This document shows, piece by piece, positions 42,492 through 51,526 of a stretch of DNA of 64,000 bases. Position numbers and translations under genes: made by a program. The notes below the pieces were generated by a model. That model was not told the DNA's origin. It worked only from the letters and a program-made list of their open reading frames with translations, and did not search any database. Numbering within the stretch: the stretch's first letter is position 1; each line of letters opens with the position of its first letter. The stretch spans positions 186,001-250,000 of the forward strand of contig CABSMJ010000001.1 in the NCBI GenBank assembly GCA_902478785.1, given 5' to 3'. The DNA is from an uncultured Oscillospiraceae bacterium (GTDB taxonomy: Bacteria; Bacillota; Clostridia; Oscillospirales; Oscillospiraceae).

Positions 42492-44407
42492 TTTTTTCTT
42501 CCTTTCTCCGAGGTTTTCCGCCGGAGAGGCGGTTTGCGAAACCGACCCCTACCCTCCAGAAAAACGGCGCCGAAGGGCGGGATGCGGATAGCAATGGAGT
42601 TATCCTTTCCATGGGACGGCTTGCCGGAGACGTATACCGGTTTGTCGTTGCCCACTCCGCTGCCGCCAAAGGCCGGGTCATCGGTGTTGAACACCTGCCG
42701 GAACAGGCGGCGGGGCGGCACGCCGAAGCGATAGTCCTCGTAGGTGTTGGGAGAGAAGTTGATGGCGCACACCAACTCGCCCCCCGACTTGTCCTTGCGC
42801 AGGAACACCACCACGTTGTTCTGATTGTCGTCACTGACCAGCCACTCGAACCCGGCCCAGTCGAAGTCGATCTCCCACAATGCCGGCTGGCTGAGATAGA
42901 AATGGTTGATGGCCCGGAAGAAGTCCTGAGTCTTGCGGTTGGCCTCCTGGTCCAGCAGATACCAGTCCAGCTGACCGTTGGAGTTCCACTCGTGCCACTG
43001 GCCCAGCTCCGCGCCCATGAACATCAGCTTCTTGCCCGGGTGGGCCAGCAGATAGGCGATGAAGCCCCGCAAGCATTGAAGCTGGGTCTCATACTCGCCG
43101 GGCATCTTCCCCACCACGGAGCCCTTCATATGGACCACCTCGTCGTGGCTCATGGGCAGGATAAAGTTCTCCGAAAAGGCGTAGAACATGGAGAAGGTGA
43201 TGTCCTTGTGGTGGAACTGGCGGAACCAGGGGTCCAGCTTGAGATAGTGGCACATGTCGTTCATCCAGCCCATGTTCCACTTGAGGTTGAAGCCCAGGCC
43301 GCCCACGTCCGGCGGACAGGTCACCAGGGGCCAGGCGGTGGACTCCTCGGCGATCATCAGCACCTGGGGGTCCACGGCGAAGGCGGTCTGGTTGAGCTTG
43401 CGCAGGAACTCGATGGCCTCCAGATTCTCATGGCCGCCGTATTGGTTGGGGGTCCAGGCGCCGCCCTGGCGGTCGTAGTCCAGGTACAGCATGGAGGCCA
43501 CCGCATCCACCCGCAGTCCGTCGATGTGGTACTCCTGGAGCCAGAACACCGCCGAGGAGAGCAGGAAGCTGATGACCTCGGGCCGACCGTAGTCAAAGAC
43601 CCGGGTGCCCCAGCTGGCATGCTCCCACTTGTTGGGGTCGCTGTACTCATAGCAGCAGGAGCCGTCAAACTCCATCAGGCCGTGGGCGTCCTTGCAGAAG
43701 TGGGCAGGCACCCAGTCCAGCAGCACACCGATGCCCTTCTGGTGCATGGTATCCACGAAATACTTGAAGTCGTCCGGCGTGCCGAACCGGGAGGTGGGGG
43801 CAAAGTAGCCCGTGCACTGATAGCCCCAGGAGTCGTCCAGGGGGTGCTCCGTCACCGGCAGCAGCTCGATGTGGGTGTAGCCAAGGTCCTTGACGTACTC
43901 CGAGAGCTCGTCGGCCAAGGAGCGATAGTCGTAAAAGGCGTCGTCCTCCCGCCGCTTCCAGGAGCCCAGGTGCACCTCGTAGATATTCATAGGGCCCTCC
44001 TGGACACTGCGGCGGCCAGCCCGGAAATCCGCGTCAGTCCAGGGGTAGGGTTTGAGCTCGTAGAGTTTGCTGGCCGTCCCCGGCCGGGTCTCGGCGTGGA
44101 AGCCATAGGGGTCACACTTGAAGTGGGTCTTGCCGTCGCAGCCTTCCACGGCGTATTTATAGCTTTCAAACTGCTCCAAACCGGGCAGGAAGGTCTCCCA
44201 GAACTCGTCGAACCGCTCCATGGGGGCGGCGCCCTCCTGCCAGTCATTGAACGTGCCCACCACCGAAACGGCCTTGGCATGGGGTGCCCAGACCCGGAAC
44301 ACCCAGCCGCTTTGCCCGTCCCGGGTCTCCCGGTGTGCTCCGAAAAACTCGTATCCATGGATCAGCGTACCGTCGTGGAAAGCGTTCTTCCTCTCTTCGC
44401 GTTCCAT
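42488..44407 (-). CDS. glgB: 1,4-alpha-glucan branching enzyme
   Basis: 639 residues from ATG 44407 (GGGG-rich ribosome site); an ATG at 44458 adds 17 residues but sits too close to its AGAGG. An N-terminal CBM48 domain (WVFRVWAPHAKAVSVVG) precedes the GH13 barrel with DGLRVDAVASM (nucleophile Asp), EEST and MSHDE. It makes alpha-1,6 branches and is the first gene of the operon. Confidence 0.95.
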   Translation of the reverse strand: MEREERKNAFHDGTLIHGYEFFGAHRETRDGQSGWVFRVWAPHAKAVSVVGTFNDWQEGAAPMERFDEFWETFLPGLEQFESYKYAVEGCDGKTHFKCDPYGFHAETRPGTASKLYELKPYPWTDADFRAGRRSVQEGPMNIYEVHLGSWKRREDDAFYDYRSLADELSEYVKDLGYTHIELLPVTEHPLDDSWGYQCTGYFAPTSRFGTPDDFKYFVDTMHQKGIGVLLDWVPAHFCKDAHGLMEFDGSCCYEYSDPNKWEHASWGTRVFDYGRPEVISFLLSSAVFWLQEYHIDGLRVDAVASMLYLDYDRQGGAWTPNQYGGHENLEAIEFLRKLNQTAFAVDPQVLMIAEESTAWPLVTCPPDVGGLGFNLKWNMGWMNDMCHYLKLDPWFRQFHHKDITFSMFYAFSENFILPMSHDEVVHMKGSVVGKMPGEYETQLQCLRGFIAYLLAHPGKKLMFMGAELGQWHEWNSNGQLDWYLLDQEANRKTQDFFRAINHFYLSQPALWEIDFDWAGFEWLVSDDNQNNVVVFLRKDKSGGELVCAINFSPNTYEDYRFGVPPRRLFRQVFNTDDPAFGGSGVGNDKPVYVSGKPSHGKDNSIAIRIPPFGAVFLEGRGRFRKPPLRRKTSEKGRKK

Positions 44408-44490
44408 TGGCCGCACCCCTTTCCCGCAAGGGGACGCTCCCGAAGATTTTTCCAGCATTTTCCTCTTGCGTCTCGTAAATTGGTAAAAAT

Positions 44491-44519
44491 ATTATAGTCC
44501 CTTTCCCATGGAGCGTCAA
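44491..44519 (-). promoter_or_regulatory. glg operon promoter
   Basis: Minus-strand TTGACG (44514-44519) and TATAAT (44491-44496) with a 17-bp spacer, one base from consensus. Confidence 0.85.
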
Positions 44520-44597
44520 GAACGCACATGTGACAAAAAGCCCTGGCTTCAACAGGTCAAAGCGCTGTTTTCCAATTGTCGGAACCGGATGAAAAAA

Positions 44598-44626
44598 CAC
44601 ACCGTCCGCTGTACGCGGACGGTGTG
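44598..44626 (-). terminator. Terminator of the SLH-protein operon
   Basis: CACACCGTCCGC (44598-44609) pairs with GCGGACGGTGTG (44615-44626); on the minus strand TTTTTT follows. Confidence 0.9.
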
Positions 44627-44656
44627 CTGGAAAAAGAAGTATTTTTTCCCGGGGGC

Positions 44657-47005
44657 TCAGCCCACCTCGATCACGCGGATCTTGCCGCCTTGATCGGGGG
44701 TCTTATCGTAATAGAGGTTGGTGGTACCGCTCCAGGCCCGGGCGGCGCCCAGGGTGGTGAAGCTGCCGGTCTTACGGTTGTAGCACACCACGTTCTCCGC
44801 CACGGGATAGGTGATGCCGCCCACATTGACCAGGCCCGCGGTGGTCCAGGCGCTGTTGGGCACGTTCTTCAGGCCCTGGAGCTCCACATAGGCCGCCACG
44901 CTCTGGCCGTCGGCGGATATGGCCACGCCGTAGTACCCGCCGTTGTTCAGGCCGTAGTTGCTGGTGATGGGGCCCAACGTGCCCTCAGAGCCGTTGCCGA
45001 AGCGGACGGTCAGAGAGCCACTGGTGAAGCCGCCGGACATGGGATCGTTAGGATCGCCGGGGATGGCCTCGCCGGGGGTCACCTCCACCTTGCCGTAGGT
45101 GTAGCAGTCACCGGTGACATCGTTGAGGATCAGGATGCATACCCGGTCGTTCCAGTCGTAGCCCACATAGCTGATCTTCTCGCCCCGGATGGTCTCCTGG
45201 GTCAGCTGGGAGAAGCTGATGGGCACCAGGGCGCTGGAGCCCACCTTCTCATACACCCGCAGGTTCTCCGCCATGGGAGAGGAGCCCAGTTTCTTCTCCA
45301 CCACGTTGAGGCTGGAGGAGGTGCCGCTGGAGAGGCGGGTGATGGAGATGCGGCCCTTGCCGCCGGAGGCCACCTTCACCAGCTGGCCGTTGTACTTGCC
45401 GGCCTCCTTGCCCATACCGTGGTTGCCCTGGAGCACCAGGCCGTTGAGCAAGGTGACTGTGGCGGTGGTGTCATTGATGGACGTCACCAGGCCCACGGCG
45501 TTGCTGCGGGTGGCGGCGCTGCTCTCCACGGCGCCGGCCACCTGATTGTCCGGCGTCAGCAGCAGCGTCACGGAGCCGCCCACCCGCAGACGGGCGAAGT
45601 CGGAGGCGGCGCCGGGCAGCACGGGGAACTCGTGGCCCATGACCGTGACCTTGGAGGGTCCCTCCATGTTGGGGTACACATCCTCCAGTGCGCCGGTGAG
45701 GCGGGTGTCGCTGACCTGGATGGAGTGGTTGGCGGGGTTGTAGACCGCCACGTCATACTGCCGCAGGTCGCCGGGGCCGGCCTTCAGGCCGTTTTTGTAG
45801 ATAGTGTAGTTGTTGGAGCCGCCGGCCAACTGGCTGAAGCCCGCAGTGGAGCCCTTGGCGGCCACCACCACCGCGTCCGTGGTGGAGGAGGCGGAGCCGG
45901 CGAAGATGTACTCGGCCTTGCCGTCGGCGCCGAAGCAGATGGTGACGGACTGGCCGGTCAGGAAGGTGAAGAGCTCGCCGTAGCTCTTCTGCTCGCCCTG
46001 GAAATAGGTGACGGTGTCGGCGGTGACATCATAGGTCTGGCCCTTGCTGTCGGTGAGGGCGTTGGCCTTGGCCAGGGAGACGGTGATGGTCTTGGTGACC
46101 GTGCCGCCGGCAGGAACAAAGGTCAGCGCATTGCCGTCCCGGTCCAAAAGCACGGTGCCCTTGCGGCCGTTGAGGAGGCCCGTGCCCGCCTTTTCCGCGG
46201 GTTTGTAGACCTGGGTGGTGGAGGAGCCGGGAGTCGCCACCAGCAGTCCACCGGTGGAGCCGTCGGCAGCCACGGCGGAGGAGGAGAGCAGCACCACGTT
46301 CTCCACCGTACTCGCCGCCACGGAGGCGCCGAAGGTGCTGCCGCCGCCCTTCATCCGGGTGGCCAGCAGATTGGCAAAGAGCCGGGCCGCCCGGCCCCGG
46401 TCCACCGGGGCGTTGGCCGTGAGGTTCACCCCGTCGGTGAGGCCCGTGGAGGCGGCGCTGACCAGATAGCCGTCAGGCCACACGGCGCCCACATCGCCGT
46501 CCTGATACCCCAGCATCCGCATGAGGATGGTGACGGCCTGGCCGTAGGTCACGGAGCGATCCGGGCCAAAGGTACCGTCGGCAAAGCCGGCGATGATGCC
46601 CTGGGGCCCCTTGGGGACCTCCTCCGTGCTGCCGGAGGAGGTGGCGGTGCTCTGGTCGCCCCGGACCGCCAGGTTGATATAGCCGGCAGCCCAGTGACTG
46701 GACTTGACGTCGGGGAAAATGGTGTAGTTCTTATACTGGGCTGCCTGGTCCCCCTTGCCCATGGCCAGAACGGCCATCTTGCAGAACTGGGCCCGGGTCA
46801 GGGTGTTGCCGGGGCGGTAGGTGCCGTCGCCGTAGCCGTCCAGCACACCCATCATCCGCAGCACCTCCACGCTGACAGCAGTGTCCGCGTCAGAGATGTC
46901 GGAAAAGCCTACCACGCCATTGCTTTGGGCGGCGTGGGCCGTGGCCGGTACCCAGGGCACCAGCAGGCAAAGCGCCAGCAAAAACGAAACGATCTTCTTT
47001 TTCAT
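44657..47005 (-). CDS. Surface protein with three SLH domains
   Basis: 782 residues from ATG 47005 (AGAGGAT before it). A Sec signal peptide ending ATAHAA is followed by three S-layer homology repeats in the first 210 residues (GFSDISDADTAVSVEVLRMM, FPDVKSSHWAAGYINLAV, and a third ending RGRAARLFANLL) that bind pyruvylated wall polymer. The remaining 570 residues are beta-rich with no catalytic motif I recognise. It starts only 17 bp after the MacB-like permease gene, so it belongs to the exporter operon. A cargo or wall-side partner of the exporter is an inference. Confidence 0.9.
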   Translation of the reverse strand: MKKKIVSFLLALCLLVPWVPATAHAAQSNGVVGFSDISDADTAVSVEVLRMMGVLDGYGDGTYRPGNTLTRAQFCKMAVLAMGKGDQAAQYKNYTIFPDVKSSHWAAGYINLAVRGDQSTATSSGSTEEVPKGPQGIIAGFADGTFGPDRSVTYGQAVTILMRMLGYQDGDVGAVWPDGYLVSAASTGLTDGVNLTANAPVDRGRAARLFANLLATRMKGGGSTFGASVAASTVENVVLLSSSAVAADGSTGGLLVATPGSSTTQVYKPAEKAGTGLLNGRKGTVLLDRDGNALTFVPAGGTVTKTITVSLAKANALTDSKGQTYDVTADTVTYFQGEQKSYGELFTFLTGQSVTICFGADGKAEYIFAGSASSTTDAVVVAAKGSTAGFSQLAGGSNNYTIYKNGLKAGPGDLRQYDVAVYNPANHSIQVSDTRLTGALEDVYPNMEGPSKVTVMGHEFPVLPGAASDFARLRVGGSVTLLLTPDNQVAGAVESSAATRSNAVGLVTSINDTTATVTLLNGLVLQGNHGMGKEAGKYNGQLVKVASGGKGRISITRLSSGTSSSLNVVEKKLGSSPMAENLRVYEKVGSSALVPISFSQLTQETIRGEKISYVGYDWNDRVCILILNDVTGDCYTYGKVEVTPGEAIPGDPNDPMSGGFTSGSLTVRFGNGSEGTLGPITSNYGLNNGGYYGVAISADGQSVAAYVELQGLKNVPNSAWTTAGLVNVGGITYPVAENVVCYNRKTGSFTTLGAARAWSGTTNLYYDKTPDQGGKIRVIEVG

Positions 47006-47022
47006 ATCCTCTTCTCCCTCTC

Positions 47023-48261
47023 TCATTCCGCCCGCAGGGCTTCCACGGGCTGAAGTCTGGATGCCTTGGCCGCTGGATAGATGCCAAAGAGCATGCCCAG
47101 CGCCACCGACAGCAAAAACGCCGCCAGCGTGATGCCCAGGGACGGCCAGATGATGTCCTGGAGCAAAAATTTTCCCGCAATCAGCGTTCCGATGGTCCCC
47201 AGGAAAATGCCGATGATGCCGCCGATGCCGCAGATCATGGCCGCTTCGATGAGGAACTGGGTGACGATGGAGCTGCGCTCGGCGCCGATGGCCCGGCGGA
47301 TGCCGATCTCCCGGGTGCGCTCGGTGACCGTCACCAGCATGATGTTCATGATGCCGATGCCGCCCACCAGCAGCGAGATAGCGGCGATGCCGCCCAGCAC
47401 CAGGCTGAGCATGGTAGTGTACTCATTGCTGCTTTGCTGCTGCTGGTTCTGATTCTCCACCCAGAACCAGCCGTTCTGCTCCGTGATGAAGCCGGAGAGA
47501 AAGCCGGTGATCCGTGAGGTGGCCTCCACCGCGGCGGAGGCGCTGCGGGCCTTGACGGAGAACTCGCTGAAACTGGTCTGGCCCGGGGACAGCGTACGGC
47601 TGGTGGTATAGGGAAAGACGATGAGATTGTCCATATAGGAGAATTCTCCGCCTTCGCCCCGGGGCGCATAGACGCCGATAACGGTGTAGGGCATGCCATT
47701 GACCTGCATGATCTGCCCCACTGGATTGGCATAGTTAAAAAAGATCTTCGCCGTCTGCGCACCCAGTACGCACACCTGGGCGTACTGCTCCACATCCAGG
47801 AAGCTGATCTCCCGGCCCTTGGCGATGGTCAGATTGTTGCACACACCGTACTGGTCACTGCCGAAATACAGGGTGGGCGGCATCTCCGCCGGACGGCTGG
47901 GATCTCCGTCGCCGTAGTAGGCCTGCTCCATATTGGCGCTGTTTTTCGCTCCGTAGACCACAGTGGCGGTAAAGCTGCTGTTGGGGGTGACACCCTCCAC
48001 ATAGTCTCCCAGCTTCAAACAGTAGTCGTACAGATCCTGAAACACGTCCCGTCCGTCATAGAGAGAGGCACTGACAGTGACCTTGTTGCTGCCCATGGCC
48101 TCGTACATCTCCATGGTCTTTTTATTCATGCCGCTGACGGTGGAGACGATGGTCATCACAGAGGCGATACCGATGATGATGCCCAGCATGGTCAGTGCCG
48201 AGCGGCCCTTGTTGCCCAGGATGGACTTGAAGGCCATTTTAAGGGCCTGTTGGATCTTCAT
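47023..48261 (-). CDS. MacB-like ABC transporter permease
   Basis: 412 residues. One membrane helix near the N-terminus (GRSALTMLGIIIGIASVMTIV), a large extracellular MacB periplasmic-core domain, and three C-terminal helices in the FtsX fold (ILLVGGIGIMNIMLVTVTERTREIGIRRAIGA) are visible. MacB proteins work by mechanotransmission rather than classical transport. It is coupled by a 4-bp overlap to its ATPase. Confidence 0.93.
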   Translation of the reverse strand: MKIQQALKMAFKSILGNKGRSALTMLGIIIGIASVMTIVSTVSGMNKKTMEMYEAMGSNKVTVSASLYDGRDVFQDLYDYCLKLGDYVEGVTPNSSFTATVVYGAKNSANMEQAYYGDGDPSRPAEMPPTLYFGSDQYGVCNNLTIAKGREISFLDVEQYAQVCVLGAQTAKIFFNYANPVGQIMQVNGMPYTVIGVYAPRGEGGEFSYMDNLIVFPYTTSRTLSPGQTSFSEFSVKARSASAAVEATSRITGFLSGFITEQNGWFWVENQNQQQQSSNEYTTMLSLVLGGIAAISLLVGGIGIMNIMLVTVTERTREIGIRRAIGAERSSIVTQFLIEAAMICGIGGIIGIFLGTIGTLIAGKFLLQDIIWPSLGITLAAFLLSVALGMLFGIYPAAKASRLQPVEALRAE

Positions 48262-48953
48262 AGCCAGTCCACCTCCTGAAGCCGGTCCTCCACGATCTTT
48301 CCGTCGGACAGCCGCACCACCCGTCGGGCGGTGGCAGCGATGCCGTTGTCGTGGGTGATGAGAATGACGGTGCTGCCCTCCCGGTTGAGCTGCTGGAGGA
48401 AGCCCAGCACCTCCCGGCCCGTGTGGGAGTCCAGAGCGCCGGTGGGCTCGTCAGCCATGATGATGGGCGGGCGGACGGAGATGGCCCGGGCGATGGCCAC
48501 CCGCTGCTGCTGGCCGCCGGACATCTCCGCAGGGCGATGGCCGCCCCGGTTACCCAGGCCCACTCGTTCCAGGGCCTCCCGGGCCAGCTCCTTGCGGCGG
48601 GAGGCACCCACGCCCTGGTAGATCAGGGGCAGCTCCACATTCTCCTGGGCCGTCAGGGCGGGGATCAGGTTGAAGCCCTGAAAGATGAACCCGATCTGCC
48701 GGTTGCGGATGTGGGACAGCTGCCGGTCCGTCAGCTCCTTCACGTCCACCCCGTCCAGGTAGTACTCCCCGTATGTAGGAATATCCAGGCAGCCCAGCAC
48801 GTTCATCATGGTGGACTTGCCGGAGCCGGAGGCGCCCACCACCGCCACAAACTCGCCCCGGTCCACCTGCAGGGACACCCCGTCCAGGGCACGGACTTCG
48901 CTCTCCAGTCCCTCGCCGTAGATCTTATAGACGTTTTGCAGTTCGATCAGCAT
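48258..48953 (-). CDS. MacB-type ABC transporter ATP-binding protein
   Basis: 231 residues. Walker A GASGSGKST (residues 41-49), signature MSGGQQQRVAIARA, Walker B IIMADEPTGALD and the H-loop ITHDN are intact. The LolD/MacB-type length and PTGALDSHTG block fit an FtsX-permease partner. Middle gene of the adaptor-ATPase-permease-SLH unit. Confidence 0.95.
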   Translation of the reverse strand: MLIELQNVYKIYGEGLESEVRALDGVSLQVDRGEFVAVVGASGSGKSTMMNVLGCLDIPTYGEYYLDGVDVKELTDRQLSHIRNRQIGFIFQGFNLIPALTAQENVELPLIYQGVGASRRKELAREALERVGLGNRGGHRPAEMSGGQQQRVAIARAISVRPPIIMADEPTGALDSHTGREVLGFLQQLNREGSTVILITHDNGIAATARRVVRLSDGKIVEDRLQEVDWL

Positions 48954-48965
48954 TTCTCTCTCCCC

Positions 48966-50681
48966 TTAATATCCATAGGGATTGCCGCTGTTGGTCTGCA
49001 CGGTGGTAAAGACCGTCATGTCCGCCTCCAGGCCGGACTTGATCTCGATGTTGTAGTTGTCGGAGATGCCGGTCTCCACCGGCACGGCGTAGAAGCCCTC
49101 CGGCACGCCCTCCACCGGGACGCTCAGGTCGATGGCGTTCTCCGGCCGGCTGTCAGCCTGGACGAACACTACCTTGCCGATGGCCCCGTCGTCCATCTCG
49201 GCGTTCTTCACGCACTGGATGGGCACCACCAGACAGTTGTCGTTCTCGCTGGCGATCAGGGTGTAGGTCATGTTGCTGCCGGAGATGATGGTGCCGTCGG
49301 GGTTGTCCAGGGAGATGACCATGGGATAGGAGGCCACGCCGTTTTCCACCTTACTGGTCAGGCTCACCGACTCCACCGTGCCCGTGTACTCCGTGTCGTC
49401 CCAGGACTTGACGGTGACAGGCATCCCCTGCTTGACGTAGCTGATGTTGCGCTCATCCACCGTGGCATCCACCAGGATCACCGAGGTGTCGGCGATCTGG
49501 ATGACCGTGGTGTTGGCCTCCAGCTCCTGCCCCGGGGTCAGGGCCAGCCCCATGACGGTGCCGTCAATGGGAGCCACGGCGTTGCAGTTGTCCAGGTTCT
49601 TCTGGGCGGTGTCCAGGGCCTTCTGGGCCTCGGCCAGAGACTGCTCCAGGGTGAAGATCTCGTTTTCGCTGTCCTGGCCATCGATGCGCACCAGCACCTG
49701 GCCTGCCTTCACCGGCAGATAGTCCAGGAGGCTGCTGGAGATGACCGTGCCGCCCACGGTGCTCTTGAGCTCGCCGGAGCGGTTGTACTCCAGCTTGCCG
49801 GACTCGTAGGGATAGATGGTCTCCCCGCCGGCGTTGACCACCGCGGAGGCCACCATGTCCGCCGTCAGGGAGCCGGCATTGTTCACCACAAACTCCACCT
49901 CAAAGAGCTTGGAGCCCTCGGGGGAGATGCGCTCCACCATGTGGACCGCGTCCACCCGGCCGGTGACGGTGCTCATGAGGGCGGGGATGGAGACGCTGGC
50001 GCTCTGGCCGGTACGGATGCTGTTTTTGTAGGCGTAGCTGTAATACTGCTTGAGGCGGAAGGTGGAGTCATCCACCAGCTTGGCCACCACCTGGCCCTCG
50101 CTGATGGTGTCGCCGGGATTGAGCTTCACGGTCTCCAGGAGCTTGCCGCTGAAGGTGGGAGCCAGGTTCAGCCCCGCCACCGCCTTGTACTTGGCGTCCA
50201 GCTGCTTCTGATAGCCCTCCACGTCCTTCCGGGCCTTTTCCACCGCCACACGGGCGGCCTCACTGTCGATGGTGAAAAGCTTGTCGCCCGCGTGCACCTG
50301 CTGGCCCTCGGTAACAAACACATCGGTGACCGTCCCGGCGGTGGTCAGCGTGATGGACTCGCTCTTCTTGGGCCGGGACAGGCCGCTGTTTTCCACCTTG
50401 CTGGTGATGGAGCCGTATTGGACCACGTCAGTGACCACCGTGGTCTCGTCCTTACTGGGCGCCAGCAAACGGTACAGGCCAAAGCCCAGAGCCACCACGA
50501 TCACCGCTGCCACGCCCCATTTGATCCATTTCTTATTTCGTTTTTTCTTTCCCTTGGGCTTGCCGGGCACGGGCACCGGCAGCTCCTCCGCGGGCAGCTC
50601 CTCCGCCACGGCGGGCTTTTGTTCCATATCCTGCACCGCCTGATCGGCCTGGTGATTGACTTCCAAAACGGGTTCGGTCAT
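48966..50681 (-). CDS. MacA/HlyD-like adaptor of the exporter
   Basis: 571 residues from ATG 50681 (GGAGAAAGG before it); the open frame continues upstream without a ribosome site. An acidic N-terminus (about 50 residues) precedes a basic stretch KGKKKRNKK and one membrane helix, then a lipoyl-type half-motif (GTVTDVFVTEGQQVHAGDKL), a coiled coil and beta-barrel domains with its mate GTVMGLALTPGQELEANTTV. It should link the MacB-like permease to the wall side. First gene of the operon. Confidence 0.9.
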   Translation of the reverse strand: MTEPVLEVNHQADQAVQDMEQKPAVAEELPAEELPVPVPGKPKGKKKRNKKWIKWGVAAVIVVALGFGLYRLLAPSKDETTVVTDVVQYGSITSKVENSGLSRPKKSESITLTTAGTVTDVFVTEGQQVHAGDKLFTIDSEAARVAVEKARKDVEGYQKQLDAKYKAVAGLNLAPTFSGKLLETVKLNPGDTISEGQVVAKLVDDSTFRLKQYYSYAYKNSIRTGQSASVSIPALMSTVTGRVDAVHMVERISPEGSKLFEVEFVVNNAGSLTADMVASAVVNAGGETIYPYESGKLEYNRSGELKSTVGGTVISSSLLDYLPVKAGQVLVRIDGQDSENEIFTLEQSLAEAQKALDTAQKNLDNCNAVAPIDGTVMGLALTPGQELEANTTVIQIADTSVILVDATVDERNISYVKQGMPVTVKSWDDTEYTGTVESVSLTSKVENGVASYPMVISLDNPDGTIISGSNMTYTLIASENDNCLVVPIQCVKNAEMDDGAIGKVVFVQADSRPENAIDLSVPVEGVPEGFYAVPVETGISDNYNIEIKSGLEADMTVFTTVQTNSGNPYGY

Positions 50682-50727
50682 AGCCTTTCTCCATCCTTTC
50701 CTTTCCCTGGGCCTGGGCCCGTTTACT

Positions 50728-50740
50728 GTATGAATCATAC
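50728..50740. promoter_or_regulatory. Palindrome in the divergent adaptor/lipoprotein promoter region
   Basis: GTATGAATCATAC is a perfect 6+1+6 palindrome. It overlaps TATGAT on the minus strand, the likely -10 box of the exporter operon, so it is a candidate operator. Confidence 0.45.
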
Positions 50741-51009
50741 TAATACACTCGGAACACATTGGCAACAACAAAGCGGTTACAAATTTCCCGTCCCCGCCTG
50801 GTGATTTTTCGCATAGTTCCTCTGTCAAATAAGACGGCGGAGAGCTGGGAAAAGTTGGTCGGGAACAAGTTTTTCCAAAGGCGCGGCTCCTGTTACTCTT
50901 TGTAGCCGCTTTGTTGTTGCCCCGCCGCTTTGGCAGGGGTATGATGGAGCCACCGCCGGCCTTCGGAAGGACATGGCCGGTCCAGTCTATGAAAAAGGAG
51001 ATCTGTTTT
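50741..51009 (+). promoter_or_regulatory. Leader and promoter region of the small lipoprotein gene
   Basis: No gene. GCGGCT (50882-50887) and AGCCGC (50903-50908) form a hairpin. A weak promoter TTGCCC-17-TATGAT ends at 50945. AAGGAG at 50995-51000 precedes the ATG. Confidence 0.45.
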
Positions 51010-51462
51010 ATGAGAATTTGTGTGTTTGCCCTGGCGGCAGCACTGACGCTGACACTGGCAGGCTGTGGCCAGACGGCCCCCTCCAGCTCCGCACCAGAGA
51101 GTGCCACACCCTCCTCCAGCCAGGAGGAGGTCCTGCCCCCGGAGAGCGCCGGAGTGGAAAGTGCCAGCCCAGAGGACGCGGTCCAGCCGGAAACCACCCA
51201 GACGCCCGCTGCCACCATCACCCAGGAGGAGGCGCTGGCCCTGGTGGAGGACCACTTTGGGGAAAAGGACGAGGCCACCGGCAACACCTTCTCCATCGGC
51301 TTTGAGGACATGGTGACACTGGGTGGTGTGGAGTACTACAACTTCTGGGTCTCCTGGCTGGTGAACGGGGACCACATGTCTTACCTGACCAACTACCTGG
51401 TGTCCCTGGACGGCAAGGAGATGAAGGAATACCTGCCTCAGGAGCAGGGCGCCGCATCCTGA
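51010..51462 (+). CDS. Small lipoprotein of unknown function
   Basis: 150 residues from ATG 51010 (AAGGAG 9 bp before). Signal peptide MRICVFALAAALTLTLAGC with lipobox LAGC, then a 50-residue Ser/Pro/Glu-rich linker, then a compact domain of about 80 residues (ITQEEALALVEDHFGEKDEA to the end) that resembles small secreted PepSY- or DUF-type modules; the family is not certain. Divergent from the exporter operon, which may link them in regulation. Confidence 0.75.
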   Translation: MRICVFALAAALTLTLAGCGQTAPSSSAPESATPSSSQEEVLPPESAGVESASPEDAVQPETTQTPAATITQEEALALVEDHFGEKDEATGNTFSIGFEDMVTLGGVEYYNFWVSWLVNGDHMSYLTNYLVSLDGKEMKEYLPQEQGAAS

Positions 51463-51484
51463 CGCCCCTGGGTCAAAAAACGAA

Positions 51485-51520
51485 CAGGAGGCCGCCCCAT
51501 ACGGGGCGGCCTCCTGTTTT
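51485..51520. terminator. Bidirectional terminator
   Basis: CAGGAGGCCGCCCC (51485-51498) pairs with GGGGCGGCCTCCTG (51503-51516), T-rich on both sides. Confidence 0.85.
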
Positions 51521-51526
51521 GCCGTC

